From the NCBI GenBank assembly GCA_964604195.1, contig CAZRXW010000004.1, positions 1 to 55,917 on the forward strand: a stretch of DNA of 55,917 nucleotides. The letters are read 5' to 3'. Below are positions 1-7,757 of this stretch, piece by piece (within the stretch, counting starts at the first letter, position 1; every line of letters starts with the position of its first letter). The position numbers were made by a program, and so were the translations under genes. The notes beneath the pieces were generated by a model, which was not told the DNA's origin, made no database searches, and was given only the letters and a program-made list of their open reading frames with translations. The DNA comes from SSEF01 sp964604195. GTDB lineage: Bacteria; Patescibacteriota; Minisyncoccia; Moranbacterales; UBA1568.

Positions 1-34
1 GGAAAATCCGCGCCTCTCAGAGAAGAAAAAACAC

Positions 35-679
35 CTAAGAGAATACATTAGACCACATTTGAAGGCAATAACAAACCTCCGCATCAGACATACGTGAAAG
101 CGGCTCGCTGGCCCAAATAGGGTAGACGATGCCATATTCTGTCCCATGTTTGCCTTGTTCGTTCGCCGCTACACGCCACGTTTTACCTTCGTAAACAACT
201 TCACCAGCGCCACTATAGTAATTTCCATCATTTGAAAGAAATCCAAAGGAACTTTTACCCAGCTTTAGCACCCCAGACTGTACTGCCAATTCAAGCAACT
301 CACGAGATGAGGTTTGACTAATCATTTCAGCCTCCTCCAAAACTTTTTGGTCGGAAAAGATATTTTGCACACTTCGATCTTTTTTCTCTTTCAAGCCTAC
401 TTCAAACAACTGGAGACTGTGTTCCTTTCTCTGCGCTTCTTGAAAGGTGTATTTCTTTGAGCGTGCGGATTCTAAATCTGTATCAAACCTTTGGTTGACT
501 CTAAACCCTCCACCTTCACTTTTTGGAACCGGCATAAAGTATCCCCTCGCCTCTTCTGGCATATCCTCAATACGTTGGTATTGGGATGGGTTAAAGGTAC
601 GGATATCAAACCCCACCTTATCTTGTTTCTGCCTTGAAACATCATCTACTCCTGGAATGACCGGCATTTCAACGCCCAT
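35..679 (-). CDS. hypothetical protein, 214 aa
   Basis: I do not recognise this protein. It starts at an ATG at 679 and ends at TAG. It has no evident signal peptide or membrane segment. The middle (about residues 70-140) is charged and probably helical. The last third is richer in aromatic residues and glycine (GNYYSGAGEVVYEGKTWRV, about 153-171) and looks like a small beta domain. Two cysteines lie close together near the C-terminus (CYC). No clear Shine-Dalgarno precedes the start, and a run of nine C sits about 40 bases upstream. It stands apart from the ribosomal operon. Confidence 0.6.
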   Translation of the reverse strand: MGVEMPVIPGVDDVSRQKQDKVGFDIRTFNPSQYQRIEDMPEEARGYFMPVPKSEGGGFRVNQRFDTDLESARSKKYTFQEAQRKEHSLQLFEVGLKEKKDRSVQNIFSDQKVLEEAEMISQTSSRELLELAVQSGVLKLGKSSFGFLSNDGNYYSGAGEVVYEGKTWRVAANEQGKHGTEYGIVYPIWASEPLSRMSDAEVCYCLQMWSNVFS

Positions 680-718
680 AATTCGATAACTAATTAATTA
701 CATCTCAACTCTACCCCT

Positions 719-727
719 CCCCCCCCC
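719..727. repeat. C9 homopolymer tract
   Basis: Nine consecutive C lie 40 bases upstream of the 214-aa gene, in its probable promoter or leader region. Such tracts are prone to slippage; whether this one varies is unknown. Confidence 0.6.
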
Positions 728-740
728 GATAGTTTCTGTC

Positions 741-770
741 AAAAAACAAGAATCCTCGTTTCGAGGGATT
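741..770 (-). terminator. Rho-independent terminator
   Basis: The hairpin AATCCCTCG-AAA-CGAGGATT is read on the minus strand, followed by CTTG and six T. It lies just after the coiled-coil pseudogene. Confidence 0.65.
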
Positions 771-796
771 CCAACTGCTTAACTCTGTAATTGGGA

Positions 797-1070
797 CTAT
801 GCGCGGCGTTTTTCGAGGACCGTCACTCGTTTCTTGAGTTCGGCGATATCAGCAAAAGCAGCGTCGGATTAGTTTTGAGCACGGAAATCGATACGAGCTA
901 CGGTTTGCTTCAGTTCACGCATATCGTGTTTCACTTTCCTCAAATTCTTGCTTGACACCATGAAGATCTTGTTTGACGGCATGCAAATCATCCCGAAGAA
1001 TACCCAAGGCTTCCGTTGTAATCTGAGCCAATCTCTCGAGTGTCATGCGTTTTTTCAATATTTTATTCAT
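797..1070 (-). pseudogene. broken small coiled-coil protein gene
   Basis: From ATG 1070 the frame reads MNKILKKRMTLERLAQITTE and continues as a heptad-rich coiled coil with a DLHAVKQDLHGVKQEF repeat, then stops near 915. The adjacent frame continues the same helix (VKHDMRELKQTVARIDFRAQ), meets an in-frame TAA, and resumes as IAELKKRVTVLEKRRA up to TAG at 797. One frameshift plus one stop therefore interrupt an ancestral protein of about 90 aa. Similar short coiled-coil proteins are common in these genomes and have no known function. A sequencing error could explain the frameshift but hardly the second stop as well. Confidence 0.6.
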
Positions 1071-1094
1071 AGTTCTCTCATCATACGTTACCCC

Positions 1095-1127
1095 AAAAAA
1101 TGTTAAAACCCCGATCACTCGGGGTTT
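1095..1127 (-). terminator. terminator of the rpsI end of the ribosomal operon
   Basis: AAACCCCGA / TCGGGGTTT forms a nine-pair stem around a five-base loop, followed on the minus strand by a T-rich tract including six T. It is the first strong terminator after rpsI. Confidence 0.8.
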
Positions 1128-1149
1128 CTTGATACATAATACGAAATAC

Positions 1150-1245
1150 CAGCGCTAACGCTTCACCCGCTGTGGGTCGCTTCGCTCCTTGAGAACGCCT
1201 CCGCTCTCAATGCTCGTTACACTCGCTGCTCTCCACTTACGGGGA
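1150..1245. repeat. GC-rich palindromic intergenic element
   Basis: This stretch contains overlapping short inverted repeats such as GAGAACGCCTCCGCTCTC and many CGCTCGC-like words. It is more GC-rich than its surroundings. Stretches of similar style lie at 9104-9175 and 10115-10194. No gene is visible. Confidence 0.35.
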
Positions 1246-1288
1246 AACTCCCGTTTTCCAGATTTCTTTCACCCCTCACTCGTCACAA

Positions 1289-1750
1289 CTAACGTTTCGC
1301 CCACTGGGGTGCACGACGAGCCTTGTGGAGACCTGGTTTCTTACGCTCTACCGCACGAGGATCACGAGTAAGAAGTTTCTCAGCCTTGAGTGGTGCCCGA
1401 AGGAGAGCATCTCTTTCAACCAAAGCACGAGCGATACCCAGTTTGACAGCATCAGCCTGACCCGCGAGACCACCACCATTCACATGAACGGTGATGTGTA
1501 CTGACTTATCCTGACCAACGGTCTTGAGAGGTGCCAGCACTGCTTCTCGCTGCGCTGTAGTATTGAAATACCGATTAAATGGACGGTCGTTGACTAAAAT
1601 CTCGACGGTATCAGCTTTGGCCTCTGGGTACAACCTGACCTGAGCCACAGCTGTTTTGCGTCGGCCAACAGCGTATACATAACGAGCCTCCTTGGGAGTC
1701 GTTTCTTTGACTGCTGTTTTCTTGGGAGCTATTTTGGTTGCCGTTGCCAT
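1289..1750 (-). CDS. rpsI: 30S ribosomal protein S9 (uS9)
   Basis: S9 binds the head of the 30S subunit, and its C-terminal tail reaches the P-site tRNA. The family is recognisable from YAVGRRKTAVAQVRL (about residues 26-40), the VNGGG segment and the basic tail GLHKARRAPQWAKR. That tail ends in the conserved K-R that contacts tRNA. Start: ATG 1750; an in-frame TTG three codons upstream is less likely. An N-terminal Lys/Thr extension of about 20 residues precedes the core. It is the last gene of the operon, 14 bases after rplM. Confidence 0.95.
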   Translation of the reverse strand: MATATKIAPKKTAVKETTPKEARYVYAVGRRKTAVAQVRLYPEAKADTVEILVNDRPFNRYFNTTAQREAVLAPLKTVGQDKSVHITVHVNGGGLAGQADAVKLGIARALVERDALLRAPLKAEKLLTRDPRAVERKKPGLHKARRAPQWAKR

Positions 1751-1764
1751 ACGTATCAAAATAA

Positions 1765-2178
1765 TTAGTGAGTCACATCAATTACCCGCTTCCCATATTC
1801 TGCATCGCGGAAAAGCTTGAGTCTCGTGAGCATCTTAGCTCGGAGAGAATTCTTGGGAAGCATACCATAGACCGCCTGCCAAATAAGCTTCCGTGAATCT
1901 TTCTTCCGCTGATCCTTGAAGGAAATAGCCGTGATACCACCTGGATACCCTGAAAATCGATTATAGATCTTGCTATTAGCCTTGTTGCCAGTCACTTCTA
2001 CTCCGTCGGTATTGATCACCACAATAGCGTCCCCTCCATCAATATGTGGGGCATAATTTACCTTGTTCTTACCAGAAAGAACGGTAGCGATCTCGGTAGC
2101 CAGCCGCCCCAAAACCTTCCCCTGAGCATCAAATAAGTGGACGGTGCGCTTTGTAGATTGCATAGTAGCTGACTTCAT
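1765..2178 (-). CDS. rplM: 50S ribosomal protein L13 (uL13)
   Basis: L13 is an early-assembling protein of the 50S subunit. Family marks are the N-terminal DAQGKVLGRLATEIA, the central GDAIVVINTDGVEVTGNK, the YNRFSGYPGG turn and the AVYGMLPKNSLRAKML block. At about 138 aa it is normal in length. Starts at ATG 2178, GTG 2184 or ATG 2163 are all possible; none has a strong Shine-Dalgarno, and 2178 is a compromise. It pairs with rpsI as in most bacteria, but here the pair is appended to the alpha operon. Confidence 0.93.
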   Translation of the reverse strand: MKSATMQSTKRTVHLFDAQGKVLGRLATEIATVLSGKNKVNYAPHIDGGDAIVVINTDGVEVTGNKANSKIYNRFSGYPGGITAISFKDQRKKDSRKLIWQAVYGMLPKNSLRAKMLTRLKLFRDAEYGKRVIDVTH

Positions 2179-2201
2179 AAACACGTATAAGGGAGTATCA
2201 A

Positions 2202-2639
2202 TTATTTCTCAGTGACTTTCTTAGGTTCCGTCTTCTTGGTCACTTTCTTTTTTTCAGTTTCAGGCAAAGTATCAAGGATAAGTTCCAGGACGGCCATCTC
2301 AGCTCCATCACCCTTACGACGATCGAGCTTTACAATACGGGTGTAACCACTTTTACGACTAGTCAGGCGAGCTGCCATATCACCAGCTATTTTCTTAGTG
2401 GCTTCCAGAGAAAGCCTCGTCCTCAAGAGACGCAGTTTGGCGGCTCGACGAGCCTTGTCAGCATAAGCAACCTTACCATGATTTACCAACTGATCAATAT
2501 GATTCTTGAGTTCTTTGGCCTTAGCGAGAGTTGTTGTCATGCGCTCATGCATGATAAGACTCCCAAGCATGGTCTTCAGGAGAGCATGTCGCCCCTTTCG
2601 TTCTCGACTCAGTATTCGACCTTTATTGCGATGCTTCAT
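2202..2639 (-). CDS. rplQ: 50S ribosomal protein L17 (bL17)
   Basis: L17 lies near the peptide exit tunnel. The N-terminus MKHRNKGRILSRERKGRHAL, followed by LKTMLGSLIMHERMTTTLAKAKEL, is diagnostic. The domain ends near residue 120 and is followed by a lysine-rich tail (ETEKKKVTKKTEPKKVTEK) of low complexity. It lies 32 bases after rpoA, the standard order. The tail resembles the charged tail of the rpoA product in style. Confidence 0.95.
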   Translation of the reverse strand: MKHRNKGRILSRERKGRHALLKTMLGSLIMHERMTTTLAKAKELKNHIDQLVNHGKVAYADKARRAAKLRLLRTRLSLEATKKIAGDMAARLTSRKSGYTRIVKLDRRKGDGAEMAVLELILDTLPETEKKKVTKKTEPKKVTEK

Positions 2640-2671
2640 ACGGGTAAGATGGGAAACTTAAAAAATCATTA

Positions 2672-3409
2672 CTATTCTTCTTCTTTCTCTTCCTTCTTTG
2701 ACTTCTTGGTCTCTGTCTCCGCTACATCCTTGCCAAGAAGCACGGAGAACTGCTCTACCAAAATTGTCACTGACTGATGAAAGGCCTCTTCTGGAGACAG
2801 AGTTCCGTCGGTCATTACTTCGAGAGTAATCTTGTCATAGTCAGTACGCTTTCCAACGCGCATGTTTTCTACTTCATAGTTCACGCGCTTCACTGGAGTA
2901 TAGATAGCATCGATAGCAATCTCACCAATTTCGCGTTCCTCATCCTCCCGGCTTTCAACAGCTACATACCCAAGACCGCGATCAATAACGATATCCATTT
3001 CAAGTTCAGTCTTCTTGTCAGTAACCGTAGCGATGATCTGATCAGGATTGACCACCTCAACTGATGAAGAACATCTGATATCCTTACCGGTTACTACACC
3101 CTCACCTTTTGATTTGAGAGTGACCGTTACTGGTTCATCGCTGTGTGAGCGGAAACGCACCTGCTTCAAATTAAGAATAATCTGGACGGCGTCCTCCATA
3201 ACTCCTGGGATAGTCGAGAACTCATGAGATACTCCCTTGATCTTTACTGAGCGAGCAGCAGCACCAGGCAAAGAAGACAAAAGAACGCGACGCAAGGCGT
3301 TACCAAGAGTAGAACCATACCCGGGATAGCAACCACCAATTTCAAACTTCCCGTGATTCTGAGCAATCTCGGTATATTTTGGCTTGGATGGGAGAGCGAT
3401 TTGCTGCAT
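2672..3409 (-). CDS. rpoA: RNA polymerase alpha subunit, N-terminal domain only
   Basis: The alpha dimer nucleates assembly of RNA polymerase. The N-terminal domain is clear: GYGSTLGNALRRVLLSSLPG (about 29-48), VKIKGVSHEFSTIPGV and VNYEVENMRVGKRTDYDKIT. The protein ends at 245 aa with FSVLLGKDVAE followed by a Lys/Glu tail. The usual protein has about 310-330 aa, with a linker and a C-terminal domain that binds UP elements and activators. That domain is absent, and the stop is followed directly by rplQ, so this is a clean short gene and not a frameshift. Confidence 0.95.
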   Translation of the reverse strand: MQQIALPSKPKYTEIAQNHGKFEIGGCYPGYGSTLGNALRRVLLSSLPGAAARSVKIKGVSHEFSTIPGVMEDAVQIILNLKQVRFRSHSDEPVTVTLKSKGEGVVTGKDIRCSSSVEVVNPDQIIATVTDKKTELEMDIVIDRGLGYVAVESREDEEREIGEIAIDAIYTPVKRVNYEVENMRVGKRTDYDKITLEVMTDGTLSPEEAFHQSVTILVEQFSVLLGKDVAETETKKSKKEEKEEE

Positions 3410-3459
3410 AGCGTTGTGGGTTTCCAGCGAGCGGAAACATTATTAACAAATGATACGAA

Positions 3460-4092
3460 TTACTTCGAGTAATATTCTACGACTGCCTGAGCGTCAACGA
3501 ATACACCGACATCCGATTTTGTAGGGAGAGCAATCATTTTTCCTTCGAGTTTCTCGATATCAAGATGTAGCCAGTGAGGTACGTCTTTTTTATTCTTCAA
3601 AATTTCTTCTTGAGTTTTCATGATACTCTTGCCAGTCTTGGTAGTCTTGAGAACTATCACATCACCGATACACACTTCATACGAAGAAACGTTCATGCGC
3701 TTGCCATTGACAGTAAAGTATTGGTGCCCAACAAGCTGGCGAGCCTGGGCTCGCGAGTTGGCAAAACCAAGACGGAAGATAACGTTATCAAGACGACGCT
3801 CGAGCCGCTCGATCAGAAGATCACCAGTAGCTCCCTTGCGTTCCTGACTCTCTTCGAAGTGATGGCGGAATTGGCGCTCGAGCACCCCATAGATACGCTT
3901 GATCTTCTGCTTCATAGCAAGCTGACGACCGAATTCACTCTTATTTCGTGAAGGGTTCTGTCCATGTACACCAGGAGCATACGGACGACGAGTCATCGCA
4001 CACTTCGGTGAGAAACAACGATCTCCCTTGAGGAAAAGTTTTTCCCCAGCGCGACGGCAGAGTTTGCATTTAGAATCAAGATGACGAGCCAT
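3460..4092 (-). CDS. rpsD: 30S ribosomal protein S4 (uS4)
   Basis: S4 starts 16S rRNA assembly and helps guard decoding. The N-terminus carries a probable zinc site: C9-x2-C12 with further cysteines at about 26 and 31 (CKLCRRAGEKLFLKGDRC, then KCAMTRRPY). The S4 RNA-binding domain follows (RLDNVIFRLGFANSRAQARQ, about 100-120). At 210 aa it has normal length. It sits between rpsK and rpoA, as in the canonical alpha operon. In many bacteria S4 represses this operon; no such site was identified here. Confidence 0.96.
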   Translation of the reverse strand: MARHLDSKCKLCRRAGEKLFLKGDRCFSPKCAMTRRPYAPGVHGQNPSRNKSEFGRQLAMKQKIKRIYGVLERQFRHHFEESQERKGATGDLLIERLERRLDNVIFRLGFANSRAQARQLVGHQYFTVNGKRMNVSSYEVCIGDVIVLKTTKTGKSIMKTQEEILKNKKDVPHWLHLDIEKLEGKMIALPTKSDVGVFVDAQAVVEYYSK

Positions 4093-4115
4093 AAAGCGTT
4101 ATAGAGGTGGAGAGA

Positions 4116-4556
4116 TTACATGCGACGTGGACGACGTGGACGACATCCGTTGTGCGGGATTGGAGTGATATCTTTAATAGAAATAAGATTGAAACCATTG
4201 TTGGCCAAAGCACGAATACAAGCTTCACGACCTGCTCCAACACCCTTAACGAATACTTCCAGCTCCTGTACTCCGTATTTCTTTACCTTTTCTGAAAGCT
4301 CAGCAATAATCTGGGTGGCTGCATAAGGAGTTGATTTCTTAGCTCCTTTAAAACCAAGATGACCCGAGCTTGACCAAGCTAGAACTCCACCATTCATGTC
4401 AGCAATAGTCACGATAGTATTGTTGTAGGTGCACTGAATATTAGCACGACCCTTCTCAACAGTTCGCTTTGACTTTTTGACTCGCTTCTTCGTTGTCTCC
4501 TCAGCGGGAGTCTCGGGAGAAACGAGAGATTCAGTTTTGAGTTCTTCTTCAGCCAT
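4116..4556 (-). CDS. rpsK: 30S ribosomal protein S11 (uS11)
   Basis: S11 lines the platform near the E site. The core begins near residue 35 with GRANIQCTYNNTIVTI. It contains GGVLAWSSSGHLGFKG and ends in the conserved HNGCRPRRPRR. The first 34 residues are an acidic-then-basic extension with no counterpart in standard S11. It lies 39 bases downstream of rpsM. Confidence 0.95.
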   Translation of the reverse strand: MAEEELKTESLVSPETPAEETTKKRVKKSKRTVEKGRANIQCTYNNTIVTIADMNGGVLAWSSSGHLGFKGAKKSTPYAATQIIAELSEKVKKYGVQELEVFVKGVGAGREACIRALANNGFNLISIKDITPIPHNGCRPRRPRRM

Positions 4557-4595
4557 ACTATACGTGAACGAATAAATAAAATCTCATGTTCTAGC

Positions 4596-4985
4596 TTAGG
4601 TCTTGTCTGAGGCTTTCTTGCGACCGCTACCCATTGTCTTGCGAACATTACCACGAACAGTACGGGTGTTGGTCTTGGTACGCTGACCACGGACAGGGAG
4701 ACTTTTAGCATGGCGTGATCCTCGATAGCAACCAATTTCCTTGAGACGCTTGATATTCATTTTTACCTGATGCCTGAGATCTCCCTCTACGCGGTAGGTC
4801 TTTTCAATAACCTCACGAAGTTTGTTGGCATCCTTTTCAGCTAGATCCTTGGTACGGGTATTGGGGTCAATACTGAGGGAGACCAAAATTTTGTTACTGG
4901 TTGGACGACCAATGCCATAAATGTACGTGAGTGAAATCTCAATACGCTTCTGGTCTGGGAGGTTGATACCGGCGATACGGAGCAT
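4596..4985 (-). CDS. rpsM: 30S ribosomal protein S13 (uS13)
   Basis: S13 contacts the P-site tRNA and the B1 bridges to the 50S subunit. Marks are MLRIAGINLPDQKRIEISLT at the start, YGIGRPTSN, and the tail GSRHAKSLPVRGQRTKTNTR with its basic end. At 129 aa it is slightly longer than E. coli S13. It follows rpmJ by only three bases. Confidence 0.96.
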   Translation of the reverse strand: MLRIAGINLPDQKRIEISLTYIYGIGRPTSNKILVSLSIDPNTRTKDLAEKDANKLREVIEKTYRVEGDLRHQVKMNIKRLKEIGCYRGSRHAKSLPVRGQRTKTNTRTVRGNVRKTMGSGRKKASDKT

Positions 4986-4988
4986 AGC

Positions 4989-5102
4989 TTAGCCTTGACG
5001 TTGCTTATGTTTAGGATTCTTGCAGATGACAAAAATAACCCGCTGTCGCTTCACGATTTTACAAGTGGCACAGATTTTTTTGACTGAAGCGCGAACTTTC
5101 AT
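4989..5102 (-). CDS. rpmJ: 50S ribosomal protein L36 (bL36)
   Basis: A 37-aa protein starts at ATG 5102 (MKVRASVKKICATCKIVKRQ) and ends KHKQRQG. It is the cysteine-bearing form: C11, C14, C27 and H32 form the zinc-ribbon ligand set. L36 sits at the base of the 50S stalk region. It lies between infA and rpsM, its usual place. Confidence 0.95.
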   Translation of the reverse strand: MKVRASVKKICATCKIVKRQRVIFVICKNPKHKQRQG

Positions 5103-5111
5103 AACCTGATA

Positions 5112-5342
5112 CTATTTTAGCCTTTGAACTATTCTTCCCTTGGTGAGGTCATACGGACTCATCTCCACTACCACTCGATCGCCCGGGAGGAGTCGAATAT
5201 AATGGACCCGCATCTTGCCAGAGATATGGCCGAGAATCTCATGACCACTCTCAAGACGAACCTTGAAGGTGGCTGAAGGAAGTGATTCAATCACTTCTCC
5301 TTCGAAACGGATGAGTTCTTTCGTATTTCCCATAGTTGGCAT
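5112..5342 (-). CDS. infA: translation initiation factor IF-1
   Basis: IF-1 occupies the 30S A site during initiation. The whole protein is one OB fold: IRFEGEVIESLPSATFKVRL (about 11-30), GHEILGHISGKMRVHYIRLLPGD and the C-terminal LTKGRIVQRLK. The start could be ATG 5342 or ATG 5333; neither has a clear Shine-Dalgarno. It is the first gene of the nine-gene ribosomal/rpoA operon. A leader of about 150 bases separates it from the promoter at 5500-5528. Confidence 0.96.
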   Translation of the reverse strand: MPTMGNTKELIRFEGEVIESLPSATFKVRLESGHEILGHISGKMRVHYIRLLPGDRVVVEMSPYDLTKGRIVQRLK

Positions 5343-5499
5343 GCGGCGGTCTCGTGGAAAAAAGTGTAGCGCTTTGGCAAAAAAGAATCAGCCAACGCAA
5401 AAAGAGAGGTGTGTGTATAATTCCGTGCATTCCTCGATCTTGCGTCGCGTCAGTATACCCTCTCCACGGGAGTCGTATGCAGTTTTCAAATGTGCTCAC

Positions 5500-5528
5500 A
5501 GTATAAGGGAGCATTGAAATCTTGTCAA
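5500..5528 (-). promoter_or_regulatory. sigma70-type promoter of the infA operon
   Basis: Minus strand: TTGACA (5523-5528), 17-base spacer, TATACT (5500-5505). Transcription would start near 5493, leaving a leader of about 150 bases before infA. It is among the best promoter matches in the window, as fits a ribosomal operon. Confidence 0.85.
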
Positions 5529-5590
5529 CAAGCACCCATTTCCCCTCTCTGGGAATTGTCACCCAGCTGTCTCTTTTTGCAGCAATCTTG

Positions 5591-5630
5591 AAAAATACAT
5601 AGGGGAGAAGTGCATTGTTCACCCCTCCCC
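5591..5630 (-). terminator. terminator after the uppS gene cluster
   Basis: GGGGAG and CTCCCC can pair around a 17-base loop, followed on the minus strand by TATGTATTTTT. It lies between the 69-aa gene and the infA promoter. Confidence 0.6.
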
Positions 5631-5636
5631 GCAAAG

Positions 5637-5846
5637 CTAGTCCTGGATAACAAACACCCCCAGAACCCGCTGGCGAATCAGTTGAGCAAGAGATTGTGCC
5701 GGATGATTATCACCTACAGACACGTAGAGAAGATATTGCTCGGTCGATCGAGAAAAAGTACGCCAGTAGAAACTCCCACTTCCTGTTCTACAGATTGCTG
5801 CCACAGCCTCCAGTGAGGCAATCTCAAAACTTGATATCCGAAGCAT
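5637..5846 (-). CDS. small hypothetical protein, 69 aa
   Basis: Not recognised. ATG 5846 is preferred because GGAGGG lies seven bases upstream; an in-frame ATG at 5861 has poorer context. The protein begins MLRISSFEIASLEAVAAI, has an aromatic centre (FYWRTF, EQYLLYVSV) and ends RQRVLGVFVIQD. This pattern suggests a small alpha/beta fold. It lies 65 bases after uppS and before a terminator, so it is probably the last gene of that unit. Confidence 0.5.
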   Translation of the reverse strand: MLRISSFEIASLEAVAAICRTGSGSFYWRTFSRSTEQYLLYVSVGDNHPAQSLAQLIRQRVLGVFVIQD

Positions 5847-5911
5847 CTCAACACCCTCCATGAAAAGACCTGTTATATCTACTCAAAAAAAACCTCCTGC
5901 CAACGATGGCT

Positions 5912-6628
5912 CTACTTTCCAAAACGACGTTCCTTTGCTGAAAAATCAGCAACAACCTGACGAAAAGCCTCTGGACCAAAATCAGGAAAATAACAGTCTG
6001 GAAATGAAAGAGCTGCATCCTTAGTCTCCCACATCATAAAACCAGTAGAGAGATGAGGATCACCCCCTGTACGAATAAGAAGATCCACTGGGGCGACCTC
6101 AGCTGTCATGAGACGCTCTTTGAGAGCAGTTTCCGTTACAAATTCTGGAGAGAGCTGATCTCTTGCTATACGCCTCATAGCCGAGAGCATATCATCATCA
6201 CCGCTATATGCAAGAAAAAAGTTTAGAAAGTGTCGCTGATAGCCCTTGGTGGCATCCATACCTTTTTCCAATAAAGACTTCAGGGATTCGGGAAACTGCT
6301 CTTGCCAATGACCAATACACCGAATTTTAACCTGATAATCATGAATCTCTGCTGAGTGAAGAAGACGAGTAAAATTCTCCGTGTAAATCTCAAGGAGAGC
6401 CATTTTTTCTTCCATGGGTCTTTTGGACAAATTCTCCAGTGACGACCCCCAAAAAGAAATTTCGTGAATACCCATTTCACGAGCAGTCTTAATCAACTGT
6501 TCGGTGACCTGAGCTCCTGCTCGATGACCTTCCCATGGCTCAAGACCACGCCCCCTTGCCCAACGACGATTCCCATCAGGAATAATAGCGATATGTCGTG
6601 GTAAGAGTGCAGGATCGAATTCATTCAT
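5912..6628 (-). CDS. uppS: isoprenyl (undecaprenyl-type) diphosphate synthase
   Basis: This cis-prenyltransferase extends a prenyl diphosphate with isopentenyl diphosphate to make the lipid carrier for cell wall and glycan synthesis. HIAIIPDGNRRWARGRG near residue 12 carries the catalytic Asp and the N-R-R-W set. SFWGSSLENLSKRP and DLLIRTGG follow. The usual SGExRxSN stretch is replaced by GGDPHLSTGFMMW, a variant substrate-binding loop. Start: ATG 6628; an upstream TTG is less likely. It lies nine bases after the trans-prenyltransferase gene. Confidence 0.93.
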   Translation of the reverse strand: MNEFDPALLPRHIAIIPDGNRRWARGRGLEPWEGHRAGAQVTEQLIKTAREMGIHEISFWGSSLENLSKRPMEEKMALLEIYTENFTRLLHSAEIHDYQVKIRCIGHWQEQFPESLKSLLEKGMDATKGYQRHFLNFFLAYSGDDDMLSAMRRIARDQLSPEFVTETALKERLMTAEVAPVDLLIRTGGDPHLSTGFMMWETKDAALSFPDCYFPDFGPEAFRQVVADFSAKERRFGK

Positions 6629-6637
6629 AGCAAGCAA

Positions 6638-7705
6638 CTAGTATTCACGCTTGAGCATATAATCTGTCACACCAAAGAGAAATGTCCGCGAGGCGTCAGG
6701 AATCGCGACACTACTCAGAGAATGTTTGGCTCGCTGAATTGACGACTGAGCAAGACTCTTCACTCGGTCTACTGATCCAGACTCGGTAACAATAACCCGA
6801 AATCGATCGATATCAGCCCTCGTAAGAGCCTTGCCCTTACACAAAATTGCCATCAATTCATCTCGATATGCCCTCGCTTCCTCGAGAACAGTAGTCACTA
6901 ATAACGTTAGCTTTCCTTCCTGAATATCAGATCCAAGCGGCTTTCCAATGCGCGCCTCATCCCCAAACACCCCAAGGAGGTCGTCTTGAATTTGAAAGGC
7001 TATTCCCAAGGGAAGAGCATAGAGGGAAAGCTGTTCGAGAAGCTCTGGCTGAGCTCCAGCCAAGAGAGCCCCTAGATGGAGCGGCCCCTCAAAGGTGTAC
7101 CTGGCCGTTTTCTGCTCGTACATTTTCAGGACCTCCTGAGAGGTTGCTTGCTTCTTGTATTCAATATAGATATCACTCGCTTCACCAATGCCAGTATAGG
7201 AAACAATCTTCTGCGTTTTTGAAAGAGCAGCAAGTACTCGATCGTGAGAAAAACCAGATTGAAAAAGCACATCATTCCCTAGTGCAAACAACATATCACC
7301 TACAATCAACGCGATAGAATTGCCAAAATGTTCAGGATTAGAAAGTCCTAATCGTTCACGACCCCACACTGTATACCATTCATGCAAAGTTGGTACCCCA
7401 TGACGTAAAGCATCTCGATCGATAATATCATCGTGTATGAGAAGAAACATGTGGATAAGCTCCACAGAAATGGAAGCATTAATCAGACGTTCCGTATCAT
7501 CTCCCCCGGCTGCCTGGTAACCAGCAAGCATAAAAGCTGGCCTGAGGCGTTTCCCTCCAGAAAGAACTATGGTTTTGACGTGTTCAAATGCCTCTGCTAC
7601 TAGCACATCTTCTTTTTGAAACTCTACTATCCGCGCATCAAAATACGCCGAGAGTTTCGGATCAAATGTAGCCTTAAAATCCTTAAGATACGCCTGGACA
7701 TCCAT
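6638..7705 (-). CDS. polyprenyl (trans-isoprenyl) diphosphate synthase
   Basis: It makes all-trans prenyl diphosphates from isopentenyl diphosphate plus an allylic primer, probably feeding uppS. Both aspartate motifs are present: IHDDIIDRD (first, about residue 91) and FQIQDDLLGVFGDE (second, about 232). GGKRLRPAFML and the lysine in GKPLGSDIQEGK also fit. A longer in-frame extension upstream overlaps the exonuclease gene and is not protein-like. ATG 7705, with GAGAG nine bases upstream, is preferred over ATG 7723. Chain length cannot be told from sequence. Confidence 0.9.
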   Translation of the reverse strand: MDVQAYLKDFKATFDPKLSAYFDARIVEFQKEDVLVAEAFEHVKTIVLSGGKRLRPAFMLAGYQAAGGDDTERLINASISVELIHMFLLIHDDIIDRDALRHGVPTLHEWYTVWGRERLGLSNPEHFGNSIALIVGDMLFALGNDVLFQSGFSHDRVLAALSKTQKIVSYTGIGEASDIYIEYKKQATSQEVLKMYEQKTARYTFEGPLHLGALLAGAQPELLEQLSLYALPLGIAFQIQDDLLGVFGDEARIGKPLGSDIQEGKLTLLVTTVLEEARAYRDELMAILCKGKALTRADIDRFRVIVTESGSVDRVKSLAQSSIQRAKHSLSSVAIPDASRTFLFGVTDYMLKREY

Positions 7706-7757
7706 AGAAAAAGTCTCTCGCATTGTAACAGAAAGCAAGGAAACCACCAATGAATTA

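Noticed and set aside
5287..5634. A 115-aa minus-strand frame over the infA start and leader
   Set aside because: It covers the promoter and terminator and overlaps infA; composition is not protein-like.
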